A stretch of 59,562 nucleotides of DNA from Lentisphaeria bacterium UBA1732. Lineage in GTDB: Bacteria > Verrucomicrobiota > Lentisphaeria > Victivallales > UBA1829. Location of the stretch: the NCBI GenBank assembly GCA_002315855.1, contig DCIG01000016.1, forward strand, positions 1-59,562. Reading direction: 5' to 3'. Shown piece by piece: positions 17,724 through 25,833 of the stretch (position 1 is its first letter; the number at the start of each line of letters is the position of its first letter). The position numbers and the translations under genes are program-made. The notes under the pieces are model-generated. The model was not told the DNA's origin. It was given only the letters and a program-made list of their open reading frames with translations, and did no database searches.

Positions 17724-19043
17724 ATGCAAGACGACTTTTCCGTAAAAGTACAACTTTTTGATACCCCCAATCTGGGTGAATGCGTATTCAATTCACCGCT
17801 TCATAAAATCAAAACGGTGTTATTTCATGACGATGACGAAGGTGTTTTGTATGACCGGGAGTTCGGGAAGATGAAAGAATATGCGGAGAAGACGGGAGTC
17901 ATCCGGGCCTTCGAGAGAGCCGGAATGCGGCGCAAAATCTTCTTCGATCCGCGCTGGTGCAAAGCCGCGATTCTGACGGCGGGAGGACTCTGCCCCGGTC
18001 TGAACGACGTCATCAAGTCACTGACGCTGACTCTGCGTCAGGTGTACGGCGTACCGATGGTGTACGGGATACGCTACGGATACGCGGGACTGAATCCTGA
18101 ACTGGCGTATGAGCCGATTATCCTGAATGAAGAAATCGTGGATGACATTCACGAGGACGGAGGGACGATTCTGGGGTCGTCGAGAGGGCAGCAGGACCCC
18201 GAAGTCATGCTGGAAACCCTGATCCGGCTGGACATCAAGATGCTTTTCTGCATCGGCGGCGACGGGACACTCCGTTCCGCACATGCAATCGCGGAAGCAG
18301 CAAAGAAACGCGGCGTCAAAATCAGCGTCATCGGGATTCCGAAGACAGTTGACAACGATATATGCTATATCGACCGCACTTTCGGGTTCGAGACGGCAGT
18401 CTATGCGACAACGGATGTGATTTCCGCCGCACACAACGAGGCAAACGGAGCATTGAACGGCGTCGGACTGATTCACGTGATGGGACGCGACAGCGGATTC
18501 ATCGCGGCATACGCCACACTTGCCAATACGCATGTGAATTTCTGCCTGGTGCCGGAAGAGTCATTCACGCTGGAAGACGGGCCGAAAGCCCTGCTTCCCG
18601 CACTGGCGGACCGCATCAGGAAACGTCAGCACGCCGTAATCATGGTCGCCGAAGGGGCAGGACAGGATTTAATGCCGGGCGACCGGGAAATCGACAAATC
18701 CGGCAACAAGCTGAACAAAAACATCGGTCTTTTCCTGAAAGAAGAAATCAAGAACTACGCGAAGAAAATCGGATTGGAAATGAACGTGAAATACTTCGAT
18801 CCGACTTACCAGCTGCGCGCCTGTGCGGCCAACGGAACAGATGCAGTATTCTGCCTGATGCTCGCCCAGAATGCAGTTCACGCGGCAATGGCGGGACGCA
18901 CCGATATTCTGATCGGACACTGGAGCGGCACATTCACGCACGTGCCGATTCCGCTGGCCGTGGAAAAACGGAAAAAAATCGATCTTCAGGGGTCACTGTG
19001 GCAGGCAGTCCGCCTGAGAACCTGGCACAAAACCATGGAATAA
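17724..19043 (+). CDS. pfkA: 6-phosphofructokinase, ATP-type
   Basis: 439 residues. Phosphorylates fructose 6-phosphate in glycolysis. GGDGT at 178-182 has Gly where pyrophosphate enzymes have Asp, pointing to ATP as donor. The catalytic loop is PKTVDND (206-212), with Lys where E. coli PfkA has Gly, as in the long plant-like group. GRDSGFIA is the fructose-phosphate site. An N-terminal extension of about 85 residues comes before the fold, as in that group. The start follows AAGGAG. The gene is 13 bases upstream of dnaX. Confidence 0.93.
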   Translation: MQDDFSVKVQLFDTPNLGECVFNSPLHKIKTVLFHDDDEGVLYDREFGKMKEYAEKTGVIRAFERAGMRRKIFFDPRWCKAAILTAGGLCPGLNDVIKSLTLTLRQVYGVPMVYGIRYGYAGLNPELAYEPIILNEEIVDDIHEDGGTILGSSRGQQDPEVMLETLIRLDIKMLFCIGGDGTLRSAHAIAEAAKKRGVKISVIGIPKTVDNDICYIDRTFGFETAVYATTDVISAAHNEANGALNGVGLIHVMGRDSGFIAAYATLANTHVNFCLVPEESFTLEDGPKALLPALADRIRKRQHAVIMVAEGAGQDLMPGDREIDKSGNKLNKNIGLFLKEEIKNYAKKIGLEMNVKYFDPTYQLRACAANGTDAVFCLMLAQNAVHAAMAGRTDILIGHWSGTFTHVPIPLAVEKRKKIDLQGSLWQAVRLRTWHKTME

Positions 19044-19056
19044 GGAGAGATGTGAA

Positions 19057-21393
19057 ATGTCATATCAGGTCATTGCCCGCAAATGGCGACCGACCCGCTT
19101 CGCCGACATGGTGGGGCAGGAACACATCGCACGCACGCTGAAAAATGCAATTCGGACAGGACGCATTGCACATGCGTACCTTTTTGTGGGACCCCGCGGA
19201 ATCGGGAAGACCACAACCGCACGCATTTTCGCGAAAGCCCTGAACTGCGAACACCCCGCAGACGGCGAACCCTGCTGTCAATGCGAATCCTGCCGGAGCA
19301 TTGCGGATGAAACCAATGTGGACGTCATTGAAATCGACGCGGCGACGCATACCTCGGTGGAAAAGGCTCGTGAAATCTGCGAGGATGTGTGTCATCTGCC
19401 TGTACGGTCAAAATACAAAGTCTATATCATCGACGAAGTTCACATGCTGTCCAAAAGTGCATGGAATGCCCTGCTCAAAACGATTGAAGAGCCGCCCGCC
19501 CATGCAAAGTTCATTTTTGCGACGACAGAGGTCAACAAACTGCTTCCGACCGTGATTTCGCGCTGCCAGAGGTTTGATTTGCGGCGAATCCACGCCAAGG
19601 ATATTGCCGGGCGGCTGCGCCTGATTTCGGATTCCGAACACGTCAGGATTTCCGATGCGGCAATTTCCGTCATCGCGCAGGCGGCAGACGGAGGAATGCG
19701 CGATGCCCAGTCCCTGCTGGACCAGCTGATTTCGTTCTTCGGCAGCGAAGAAACGGGGATTACGGAAGAACAGGCACTGAACCTTTTCGGGCTGACCGCC
19801 CCCGCAGAAATGCAGAAGCTGGTACTGTCCATCGTGAAAAACGAACGGGGTGCAGTGATTCACGCGCTGCATGAGTTCGCCGTACAAAGCAAAAATCTGG
19901 AAACACTCTTCGAAGATCTGATTGCATGGCTCCGCGGAATCCTGCTGTGCCGTGTGCTGGGCAATCCGGGCGATGTGCTGGACGAAACCGATGAAAAAAT
20001 CGCGATTTACCAAAGTCTGGCGGAAAAAGCCGATCCCGGCGTACTGCAGCGCCTGATTGAAAGCCTTTCTTCGGGAGCCTATATGCTCCGCGATGCCATC
20101 AACAAGCAGATTTTCCTCGAATCCATCCTCCTGAAAGCAATGCGAATCGCTCATGCTCCGCAAATCGGCGATTTGATTGCCCGGCTGAATCAAATCCGTG
20201 CCACGGGCGAGCTTGCGCCGCTGGAGTCGGTCGTACCGCTGTATGAACTCCCCGCAGGACAGATTGTAACAACCCCCGGTTCGGCGTATGCGATTCCGTC
20301 CGTCAAGGCAGTGCCCGTATCGGAAATCCATGCGGCAGACGAAGAAAAGCCGATTGCGGCGGGACCCGTTGAAAAAAAAACGAGTGTAGTCCCGGAACAA
20401 AAGGCTGAAACGGCATCCGCAGAAGAGAATATTCCGGAAGCGGCGGAAGAAACAACGGTCAAACCTGCGGCGGAAGAAGAAGCCGAAAAGACAGAAGAAA
20501 AGTCTCCGGAAGGGGCTGTTTCAGAAGAAACGGCAAAGAGAGAAGGCGTCCAGTCTTCTACAATCGATTTTAACGGGGTTTCCGGCGCATCAGAGAACGA
20601 TAAAGACAATTCCGCACCTGTGATAAGGGTCGAGGAACAAAATGCGTTAAAATGCGATACAGAGCAAATCTCTGAGCCAATGCCGGATATTGGGAAAGAA
20701 ACCGGGAATCCGGCGGTTGAAACGCCGCAGGAAAACCATGCAGAACCAACCGCAGAGGAACAAGAAGCTGTTCCTGAGCCGGAAGTCGAAGAAAAGACCG
20801 TTTCGGAAGAACCGGCAAGCGAGGAGCCGCCTGTTACAGAACAGACTGCGGCAATCGAAGATATACCGCAAACATCGAGTGAAGCAGAACCGTCAAAGGA
20901 AACTGCAGAAACGCCCAATGATTTCGGCGTAACTGTGCCTTCCGCCATGGAAAATGAAATGCAGAGTCCGGCTGCAGAAGAAGAGGCTCGTCTCGATGCA
21001 GGTCAGATCTGGGACCGGCTGATCATTGAAATCCGCGATACCATCCGCAACGATGTGCTGGCGAAAATCATGGGAGACGCCAAGGTCATTGCGTTTGACG
21101 GAGTCTGCTTCACCATCGCCTACGACAAAATGTACGAGTCGCCGCTTGCCATGGTGGTGAACTCGAATCTGAACCTGCTGAATGCCCGTTTGGCGGCGAT
21201 GACAGCGTGTCAGCGGGCATTCGTGCACGTGGAACTCCGTCCGGGACTGGTTACGCCCGCGAAACGGAAAGAAATGACTGATTTGGAGGATTTGAAGCGC
21301 CGCACCCGCGAAAATCCGATTATTCAGGAAACGATTGATCTTTTCGACGGTTATTTGGCCGATGTACATGACCGCAAGGAAACCAACGAATAA
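19057..21393 (+). CDS. dnaX: DNA polymerase III subunit tau (and probably gamma)
   Basis: 778 residues. The clamp-loader ATPase. GPRGIGKTT (Walker A), four zinc-binding Cys (CCQCESC and upstream Cys), YIIDEVHMLS (Walker B), the sensor segment around ATTEVNKLLPTVISRCQRFD, and domain III ending near residue 400. A Glu/Pro/Ala-rich linker runs from about 420 to 650, then the tau C-terminal domain that binds polymerase and helicase (SPLAMVVNSNLNLL). Start: AAGGAG 8 bases upstream. At 20372-20380 a run of nine A falls in the linker right after domain III; slippage there would give a 443-450-residue gamma-like form. Four genes of the loader and polymerase are elsewhere. It sits between pfk and a GH42 gene. 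Confidence 0.97.
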   Translation: MSYQVIARKWRPTRFADMVGQEHIARTLKNAIRTGRIAHAYLFVGPRGIGKTTTARIFAKALNCEHPADGEPCCQCESCRSIADETNVDVIEIDAATHTSVEKAREICEDVCHLPVRSKYKVYIIDEVHMLSKSAWNALLKTIEEPPAHAKFIFATTEVNKLLPTVISRCQRFDLRRIHAKDIAGRLRLISDSEHVRISDAAISVIAQAADGGMRDAQSLLDQLISFFGSEETGITEEQALNLFGLTAPAEMQKLVLSIVKNERGAVIHALHEFAVQSKNLETLFEDLIAWLRGILLCRVLGNPGDVLDETDEKIAIYQSLAEKADPGVLQRLIESLSSGAYMLRDAINKQIFLESILLKAMRIAHAPQIGDLIARLNQIRATGELAPLESVVPLYELPAGQIVTTPGSAYAIPSVKAVPVSEIHAADEEKPIAAGPVEKKTSVVPEQKAETASAEENIPEAAEETTVKPAAEEEAEKTEEKSPEGAVSEETAKREGVQSSTIDFNGVSGASENDKDNSAPVIRVEEQNALKCDTEQISEPMPDIGKETGNPAVETPQENHAEPTAEEQEAVPEPEVEEKTVSEEPASEEPPVTEQTAAIEDIPQTSSEAEPSKETAETPNDFGVTVPSAMENEMQSPAAEEEARLDAGQIWDRLIIEIRDTIRNDVLAKIMGDAKVIAFDGVCFTIAYDKMYESPLAMVVNSNLNLLNARLAAMTACQRAFVHVELRPGLVTPAKRKEMTDLEDLKRRTRENPIIQETIDLFDGYLADVHDRKETNE
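20360..20408 (+). promoter_or_regulatory. Possible programmed slippage site in dnaX
   Basis: Nine A at 20372-20380 (codons GAA AAA AAA ACG). One extra A, or a -1 shift, reads nine more codons to TGA at 20406; one fewer A reads CGA GTG TAG. A 6-bp inverted repeat cgggac / gtcccg flanks the run (20360-20365 and 20389-20394). Thermus dnaX is known to use an A9 run in this way. Confidence 0.55.
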
Positions 21394-21404
21394 GGAGCTT
21401 GACC

Positions 21405-23432
21405 ATGTCAGAAGAAACCCGTTTTGGACTGGAGCAGCCTTTCTTCCTGCACGGCGGGGACTACAACCCCGACCAGTGGCTGGAACAACCCGAAATCATC
21501 GAACGCGATTTTGAGCTGATGGACAAGGCGAACTGCAACACATTTTCCATAGGAGTATTCTCCTGGACGAAACTGGAACCATCCGACGGGGTATTTGATT
21601 TCGGGTGGCTGGACAATATCCTGAATCTGTGCGAAAAACACGGGAAGCGCGTTTTTCTGGCGACACCGACCGGAGCAAGACCCGCGTGGCTGGGGAATCA
21701 GTTTCCCGAAACAAACCGGATTCTGAAAGACGGCACCCGCGCCCGCTGGAATGAGCGTGAAAATCACTGTTACACATCGCCCGTCATGCGGGAACATGCG
21801 GCAAGAATCGTTACCAGACTGGCGGAACGCTACGGGAATCATCCGGCAGTCTGCGGCTGGCATATCAGCAATGAATTCAACGGGGAATGCTTCTGCCCGC
21901 TCTGTCTGGAACGGTTTCACAACTATCTGAAAGACAAATACAAGACGCTTGAAACCTTCAATCAGGCGGCATGGGCGGGATTCTGGTCGCACATCTATAC
22001 GGACTGGTCGCAGATCGATCCGCGCGACTGCACCCTCGATTTACTTGATTTGGAGTGGAAACGCTTCATCACGGTTTGCACGGTCGAATTCATGAAGCTG
22101 GAAACCGACATCATCCGAACGTATTCGCAGGCACCGGTTACGACCAATATGATGGGATTTTACAACGGGCTGGACTACTGGCGGCTTGCAGAAGCCTGTG
22201 ATTTCATCGCGGATGACTGCTATCCCTCATGGGACAAAGAGGAGCCGCTGAAAGTCGGAGCACGCGTGGCAATGAGCCACGATATGCACTATGCGATGAA
22301 GAACAAGCCGTTTCTGATGATGGAATCCTGCCCCGGACGCCCCGAATGGTGTGTCAGGAAAATGCGCCGGGCAGGAGAATTTGAGCGGGAAATGCTGCTG
22401 GCAATCGGTCATGGGGCGGACGGCACGATGTATTTCCAGTGGCGCAAAGGACGCGGCGGGATGGAAAAGTTTCATGGAGCAGTCGTTGACCACGACGGCA
22501 GCAACCGGACCATGATATTCAAACGCGTGGCGGATTACGGAGCGAAGCTGAAGACACTGGCGGAAATCCACGGCGCAGCCATTCAGGCGGACTGCGCCGT
22601 CATCTCCGACTGGGAGTCCCGGTGGGCACTGATGTCGACCTTCGGATTCCAGGGCGCCCCCGGTCAGGAAAAAGAAAACGACATGCCGCTGCGTCATTAC
22701 AGCGCGCTGTGGGGATGCCATGTTTCCATTGCCGTGATTGAGCAGGTCTGCGATTTCTCCAAGTACAAATTTCTCATTGTACCGTCCCTGTACATGCTCA
22801 AAAAAGGCGTGGCGGAACGACTGATTCAGTTCACCGAAAAAGGCGGCACCCTCATTCTGACCAACATGACCGGGATGGTGGATGAAAACAATCAGGCGAT
22901 TTTGGGAGGATTCCCCGGCAACGGACTGCGGAAATTCTGCGGCGTGTGGAATGAAGATGTGGACTGCCCCGACCCCGGTGAACAAACCGTGATGCTGAAC
23001 GGATTCCAGCTCAACGAAAGAAATTCTTTCCCCGTTACGGGACGCTGTGAAATCATCCATGCGGAAGATGCGGATGTTCTGGCGACCTACGGGCTGGATT
23101 TTTACAAGGGGTATCCTGCAATCACACGGAAGAAAGCCGGTGCAGGGTATGTGTTCTACATCGCCGCCGATTTGGATGAAGAGGTATTGACAGCGTTCTA
23201 CAAGCTCCTGCTGATGAACCTGAAAATCAAGCCGCTTCTGCCCGGTCTTCCCGACTGCGTCCGCGTGGCGAAACGCTCCAAGGACGGACATGACTATTAT
23301 TTCGTGCAGAACTTCTCGAACGAGCTCCAGCATCTGTCGCTTTCCGGAAAGATGATGAATATCTGGAGCGGGAACGCAAAGGGGAACAAGATTTATCTCG
23401 GCCCCGGTGAATCCACGATTCTCCGAGCGTGA
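21405..23432 (+). CDS. Glycoside hydrolase family 42 beta-galactosidase, cytoplasmic
   Basis: 675 residues. Three-domain GH42: TIM barrel, flavodoxin-like middle domain and beta C-terminal domain. The acid/base is Glu157 in HISNEF and the nucleophile Glu307 in MMESCPG. CFCPLCLERF gives extra Cys consistent with the zinc site found in several GH42 enzymes. No signal peptide is visible, so it should act inside the cell on imported beta-galactosides or alpha-L-arabinopyranosides. AAGGAG 8 bases before the ATG fixes the start; it is 11 bases after dnaX, so it seems to be the third gene of the pfk-dnaX transcript, an unusual pairing. Confidence 0.92.
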   Translation: MSEETRFGLEQPFFLHGGDYNPDQWLEQPEIIERDFELMDKANCNTFSIGVFSWTKLEPSDGVFDFGWLDNILNLCEKHGKRVFLATPTGARPAWLGNQFPETNRILKDGTRARWNERENHCYTSPVMREHAARIVTRLAERYGNHPAVCGWHISNEFNGECFCPLCLERFHNYLKDKYKTLETFNQAAWAGFWSHIYTDWSQIDPRDCTLDLLDLEWKRFITVCTVEFMKLETDIIRTYSQAPVTTNMMGFYNGLDYWRLAEACDFIADDCYPSWDKEEPLKVGARVAMSHDMHYAMKNKPFLMMESCPGRPEWCVRKMRRAGEFEREMLLAIGHGADGTMYFQWRKGRGGMEKFHGAVVDHDGSNRTMIFKRVADYGAKLKTLAEIHGAAIQADCAVISDWESRWALMSTFGFQGAPGQEKENDMPLRHYSALWGCHVSIAVIEQVCDFSKYKFLIVPSLYMLKKGVAERLIQFTEKGGTLILTNMTGMVDENNQAILGGFPGNGLRKFCGVWNEDVDCPDPGEQTVMLNGFQLNERNSFPVTGRCEIIHAEDADVLATYGLDFYKGYPAITRKKAGAGYVFYIAADLDEEVLTAFYKLLLMNLKIKPLLPGLPDCVRVAKRSKDGHDYYFVQNFSNELQHLSLSGKMMNIWSGNAKGNKIYLGPGESTILRA

Positions 23433-23470
23433 GGAAAGAGTGCGTTTCAGCTGAAAAACACAAAATATAT

Positions 23471-23508
23471 GCCCGTCTCATCAAGTTCACGATGAGGCGG
23501 GCTTTTCA
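23471..23508 (+). terminator. Terminator of the GH42 gene
   Basis: 12-bp stem gcccgtctcatc / gatgaggcgggc with one G.T pair, 8-base loop and TTTT. Confidence 0.85.
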
Positions 23509-23541
23509 GTTTGCAGGCGGGGAAGCAAGCTGAACCGTCAA

Positions 23542-24078
23542 TCAATCGGGAGGGAGGTGTCTGCAACGGACATCATTGATGATGCGATTGACAGCCGCAT
23601 AGCTGTTCTGACTGAACGCGGCGGCAAGGGCGGCTTTCTGCTGAAGGAGTTCCGGCTTGTAATCGAAAAAAGTGTCCTGCCAAAGGCCTTCCAGCGTAGC
23701 CAGCATGTAGGAGGTATTCACCTCATGAAAACGCTCTTCAAACAACATCCGTTTTGTTACGGAGAGCAGCAGTTTTTTCTCCGTTCCGTCTGCGAAATTC
23801 TTGTATTCGGTGGGAGTGCAAACAGTTTTTCCGGGGATAAATCCGAGGTAGGAAACGGCCTCTTCCTTCATGCCGTCTTTCAGATTCAACGAGCAAGTCG
23901 TAACCTTGACCGGAACAACAATCGAGAAGAGAAGCACCAGTGCAACAACTGCAAACACCAATACGGTGAAAACAATCCTGCTCCGTGAAAAAAATTTTTT
24001 GCGGTTCGGGAGGGTCTGAGGGGCGGTCTGATTACCGGGAGCGGAGGATACAGCGGGAGGAGGTTCGGGCTTGCTCAT
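23542..24078 (-). CDS. Small single-span membrane protein, function unknown
   Basis: 178 residues. A Pro-rich, Ala/Ser-rich N-terminus of about 25 residues, a basic stretch (KKFFSRSR), a membrane span of about 20 residues (35-58) and a periplasmic, helix-rich domain with two Cys. I recognise no family. A promoter with TTGCAT-17-TACATT lies upstream; no ribosome-binding site is evident. The downstream side faces the GH42 terminator. Confidence 0.6.
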   Translation of the reverse strand: MSKPEPPPAVSSAPGNQTAPQTLPNRKKFFSRSRIVFTVLVFAVVALVLLFSIVVPVKVTTCSLNLKDGMKEEAVSYLGFIPGKTVCTPTEYKNFADGTEKKLLLSVTKRMLFEERFHEVNTSYMLATLEGLWQDTFFDYKPELLQQKAALAAAFSQNSYAAVNRIINDVRCRHLPPD

Positions 24079-24181
24079 ATCAGGGATGCTTTTCTGTTGA
24101 CGGTATCTCGCGGGAGATACACTTGAACCAAATCCAAACTATTCTGAACTCAGTTCATTGTTTTGTACGGATATTTTTACT

Positions 24182-24210
24182 AATGTAACCTGTTTTTGCA
24201 GGGAATGCAA
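24182..24210 (-). promoter_or_regulatory. Promoter of the 178-residue membrane protein
   Basis: Minus-strand TTGCAT and TACATT, 17-nt spacer. Confidence 0.55.
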
Positions 24211-24231
24211 GCTGAAAAGAGAAATCAGCTC
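24209..24231 (-). repeat. Palindromic repeat, copy G (short)
   Basis: AAGCTGA and TCAGCTC with GAAATCAGCTC as the recognisable right arm. It abuts the -35 box rather than following the -10 box and may instead be the end of the arn-thiN transcript. Confidence 0.4.
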
Positions 24232-24275
24232 AAGAAAAAGACGAAAAATCCTCTTTTCCTGCGCAATATGACCGT

Positions 24276-24908
24276 TTACCGGGGGAAATAGAGAATCAGC
24301 GGGGCAGATTCGTCAAAGTCGAGCGTGAACGTATCGGACAAAGTTTCATTCAAAGTGCCGCACCACCAGTACGGCAGTTTCAAATGATTCAGCGGGTATT
24401 TCAGCCCCGTTGATGTAATTGCCATCTCAGGATTGAAGGAGAATATGGAAACTTTGCGCGAAAGCGGGGCATGGAACGTACCGGAATGCAAAACGGGAAT
24501 CGCAGTACCATAGTCTGTTTGCATCGACACAGAAGCCCCGGCAGAGGCAAATGACGGCAGGAGCGCAAGGTTTCCCAGCAAATGATCCTCCCGCCTGCCC
24601 CCTGCTCCGAGAATCAGGAGATTGCGCCATCCATGCGCCATGCAGAAACGGAATGCCTTGCTTAAATCATTGGTTTCCTGTTCACGCTCATGAATGATGC
24701 GGGATGCGAAACGCACCTTGAGTTCAGGTGCAATACTGTCCATATCCCCCACAATGAAGTCAGGCTCGCGCCCGAAATCCAGCAGATTCCGGACAGCACC
24801 GTCACAGCAGACAATGCGTTCGGCGTGTTTGAGCATTTCCGTGAGTTCGGGCAGTCCAGGAAACGCACCGTTTGCCAGAATAACCGTTTGTGCCGAATAA
24901 TCCTGCAT
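24276..24908 (-). CDS. thiN: Thiamine pyrophosphokinase
   Basis: 210 residues. Transfers pyrophosphate from ATP to thiamine to make thiamine diphosphate. The family motifs are clear: CCDGAVRNLL, PDFIVGDMDSI (Asp-rich catalytic site), TNDLSKA and GAGGRREDHLLGN. It is the last gene of the arn cluster, 28 bases after arnD, which is not where it is usually found. The thiamine role and lipid A modification are unrelated by known biochemistry, so co-transcription may be positional only. Confidence 0.93.
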   Translation of the reverse strand: MQDYSAQTVILANGAFPGLPELTEMLKHAERIVCCDGAVRNLLDFGREPDFIVGDMDSIAPELKVRFASRIIHEREQETNDLSKAFRFCMAHGWRNLLILGAGGRREDHLLGNLALLPSFASAGASVSMQTDYGTAIPVLHSGTFHAPLSRKVSIFSFNPEMAITSTGLKYPLNHLKLPYWWCGTLNETLSDTFTLDFDESAPLILYFPR

Positions 24909-24936
24909 GATTCAGCTTCCGCAAGGATGCACAGGC

Positions 24937-25827
24937 TTATGCTTTGTCCTGCAAGGCCATCCAGCCTTCGCGTCCGGGCAGAACTCCCTGACGGATTTTG
25001 CCGGGCGGCAAAGACTGCACATCATCGGGCAGCAAATCGCCGGGCGCGCAAAATTCAATGCCGTGCTCTTTCGCCATCGTCAGGAAGCGGTCGAACAAAT
25101 CGGCGCAAATCCCGCCTTCGGCTTCGGCATGAATGGTAAGAAGATTCATCCCGCCCGGATTGATGGAGGCGAGGAGGCGTTCGTTGTAATTATCACGCGT
25201 AACGCCATTGCGTCCCAGCAATTCATCGTAAGTCGGCATATTCAGGGGAATTTGCGGGGTATTCAGGCGTTTTCCGTCCACGACCGGCATAAAAACGGAG
25301 TCGCCGCGGCAGTCGCTGTTGTAGCGGAACCGGAATTTATCTTTGATGCGCAGAGCATCATCAGTGGTTTTCCACCCCGGAGAAGCGGAACAAACAGGTT
25401 TGTCGCCGGTAATCCGAACCAATTCATCGTAAGCCATTGTGAGGTGCTTTTCGATGAGTTCCGGGGTGAACAACGCGATTTTATTCTGCCATTTGCAGTG
25501 ATCCCACGCGTGAACACCGATTTCATGTCCCGCTTTCGCACAATCGCGAATCACCTGTTCATTGTGCTTCGCGATTTTCGGTCCCGGCCACGCAGTACCC
25601 ATCAGCAGGATGTCCATCCCGTAAAGTCCGGGAGCATTTGTCCGAAGCATTTTGAAGAGGAAAGCCGGCTTCAGGAGACGCCAGAGATTGCGTCCCATGT
25701 TGTCCGGCCCCACGGAAAAGAAATACGCGGCGCGGACGCCGTGGCGATCCATCGTCCGAAGAAGCGACGGCACGCCATGGCGGGTTCCGCGGAATGTATC
25801 GACATCAACGCGCAGTGCGATTTTCAT
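24937..25827 (-). CDS. arnD: 4-deoxy-4-formamido-L-arabinose-phosphoundecaprenol deformylase
   Basis: 296 residues. Polysaccharide-deacetylase (NodB) fold. It removes the formyl group from undecaprenyl-phosphate-Ara4FN to trap the Ara4N carrier lipid. RVDVDTFRGTRHGVPSLL holds the metal Asp residues, HAWDHCKWQ the two metal His, and SPGWKTTDDAL and LTIHAEAEGG the remaining motifs. The match to ArnD is along the whole length. The start lies 6 bases after the arnA stop. Confidence 0.95.
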   Translation of the reverse strand: MKIALRVDVDTFRGTRHGVPSLLRTMDRHGVRAAYFFSVGPDNMGRNLWRLLKPAFLFKMLRTNAPGLYGMDILLMGTAWPGPKIAKHNEQVIRDCAKAGHEIGVHAWDHCKWQNKIALFTPELIEKHLTMAYDELVRITGDKPVCSASPGWKTTDDALRIKDKFRFRYNSDCRGDSVFMPVVDGKRLNTPQIPLNMPTYDELLGRNGVTRDNYNERLLASINPGGMNLLTIHAEAEGGICADLFDRFLTMAKEHGIEFCAPGDLLPDDVQSLPPGKIRQGVLPGREGWMALQDKA

Positions 25828-25833
25828 GGTGAA

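Noticed and set aside
20372..20380. A9 run as a sequencing error
   Set aside because: The current length keeps the full tau frame open to a conserved C-terminal domain, so the consensus count is right.
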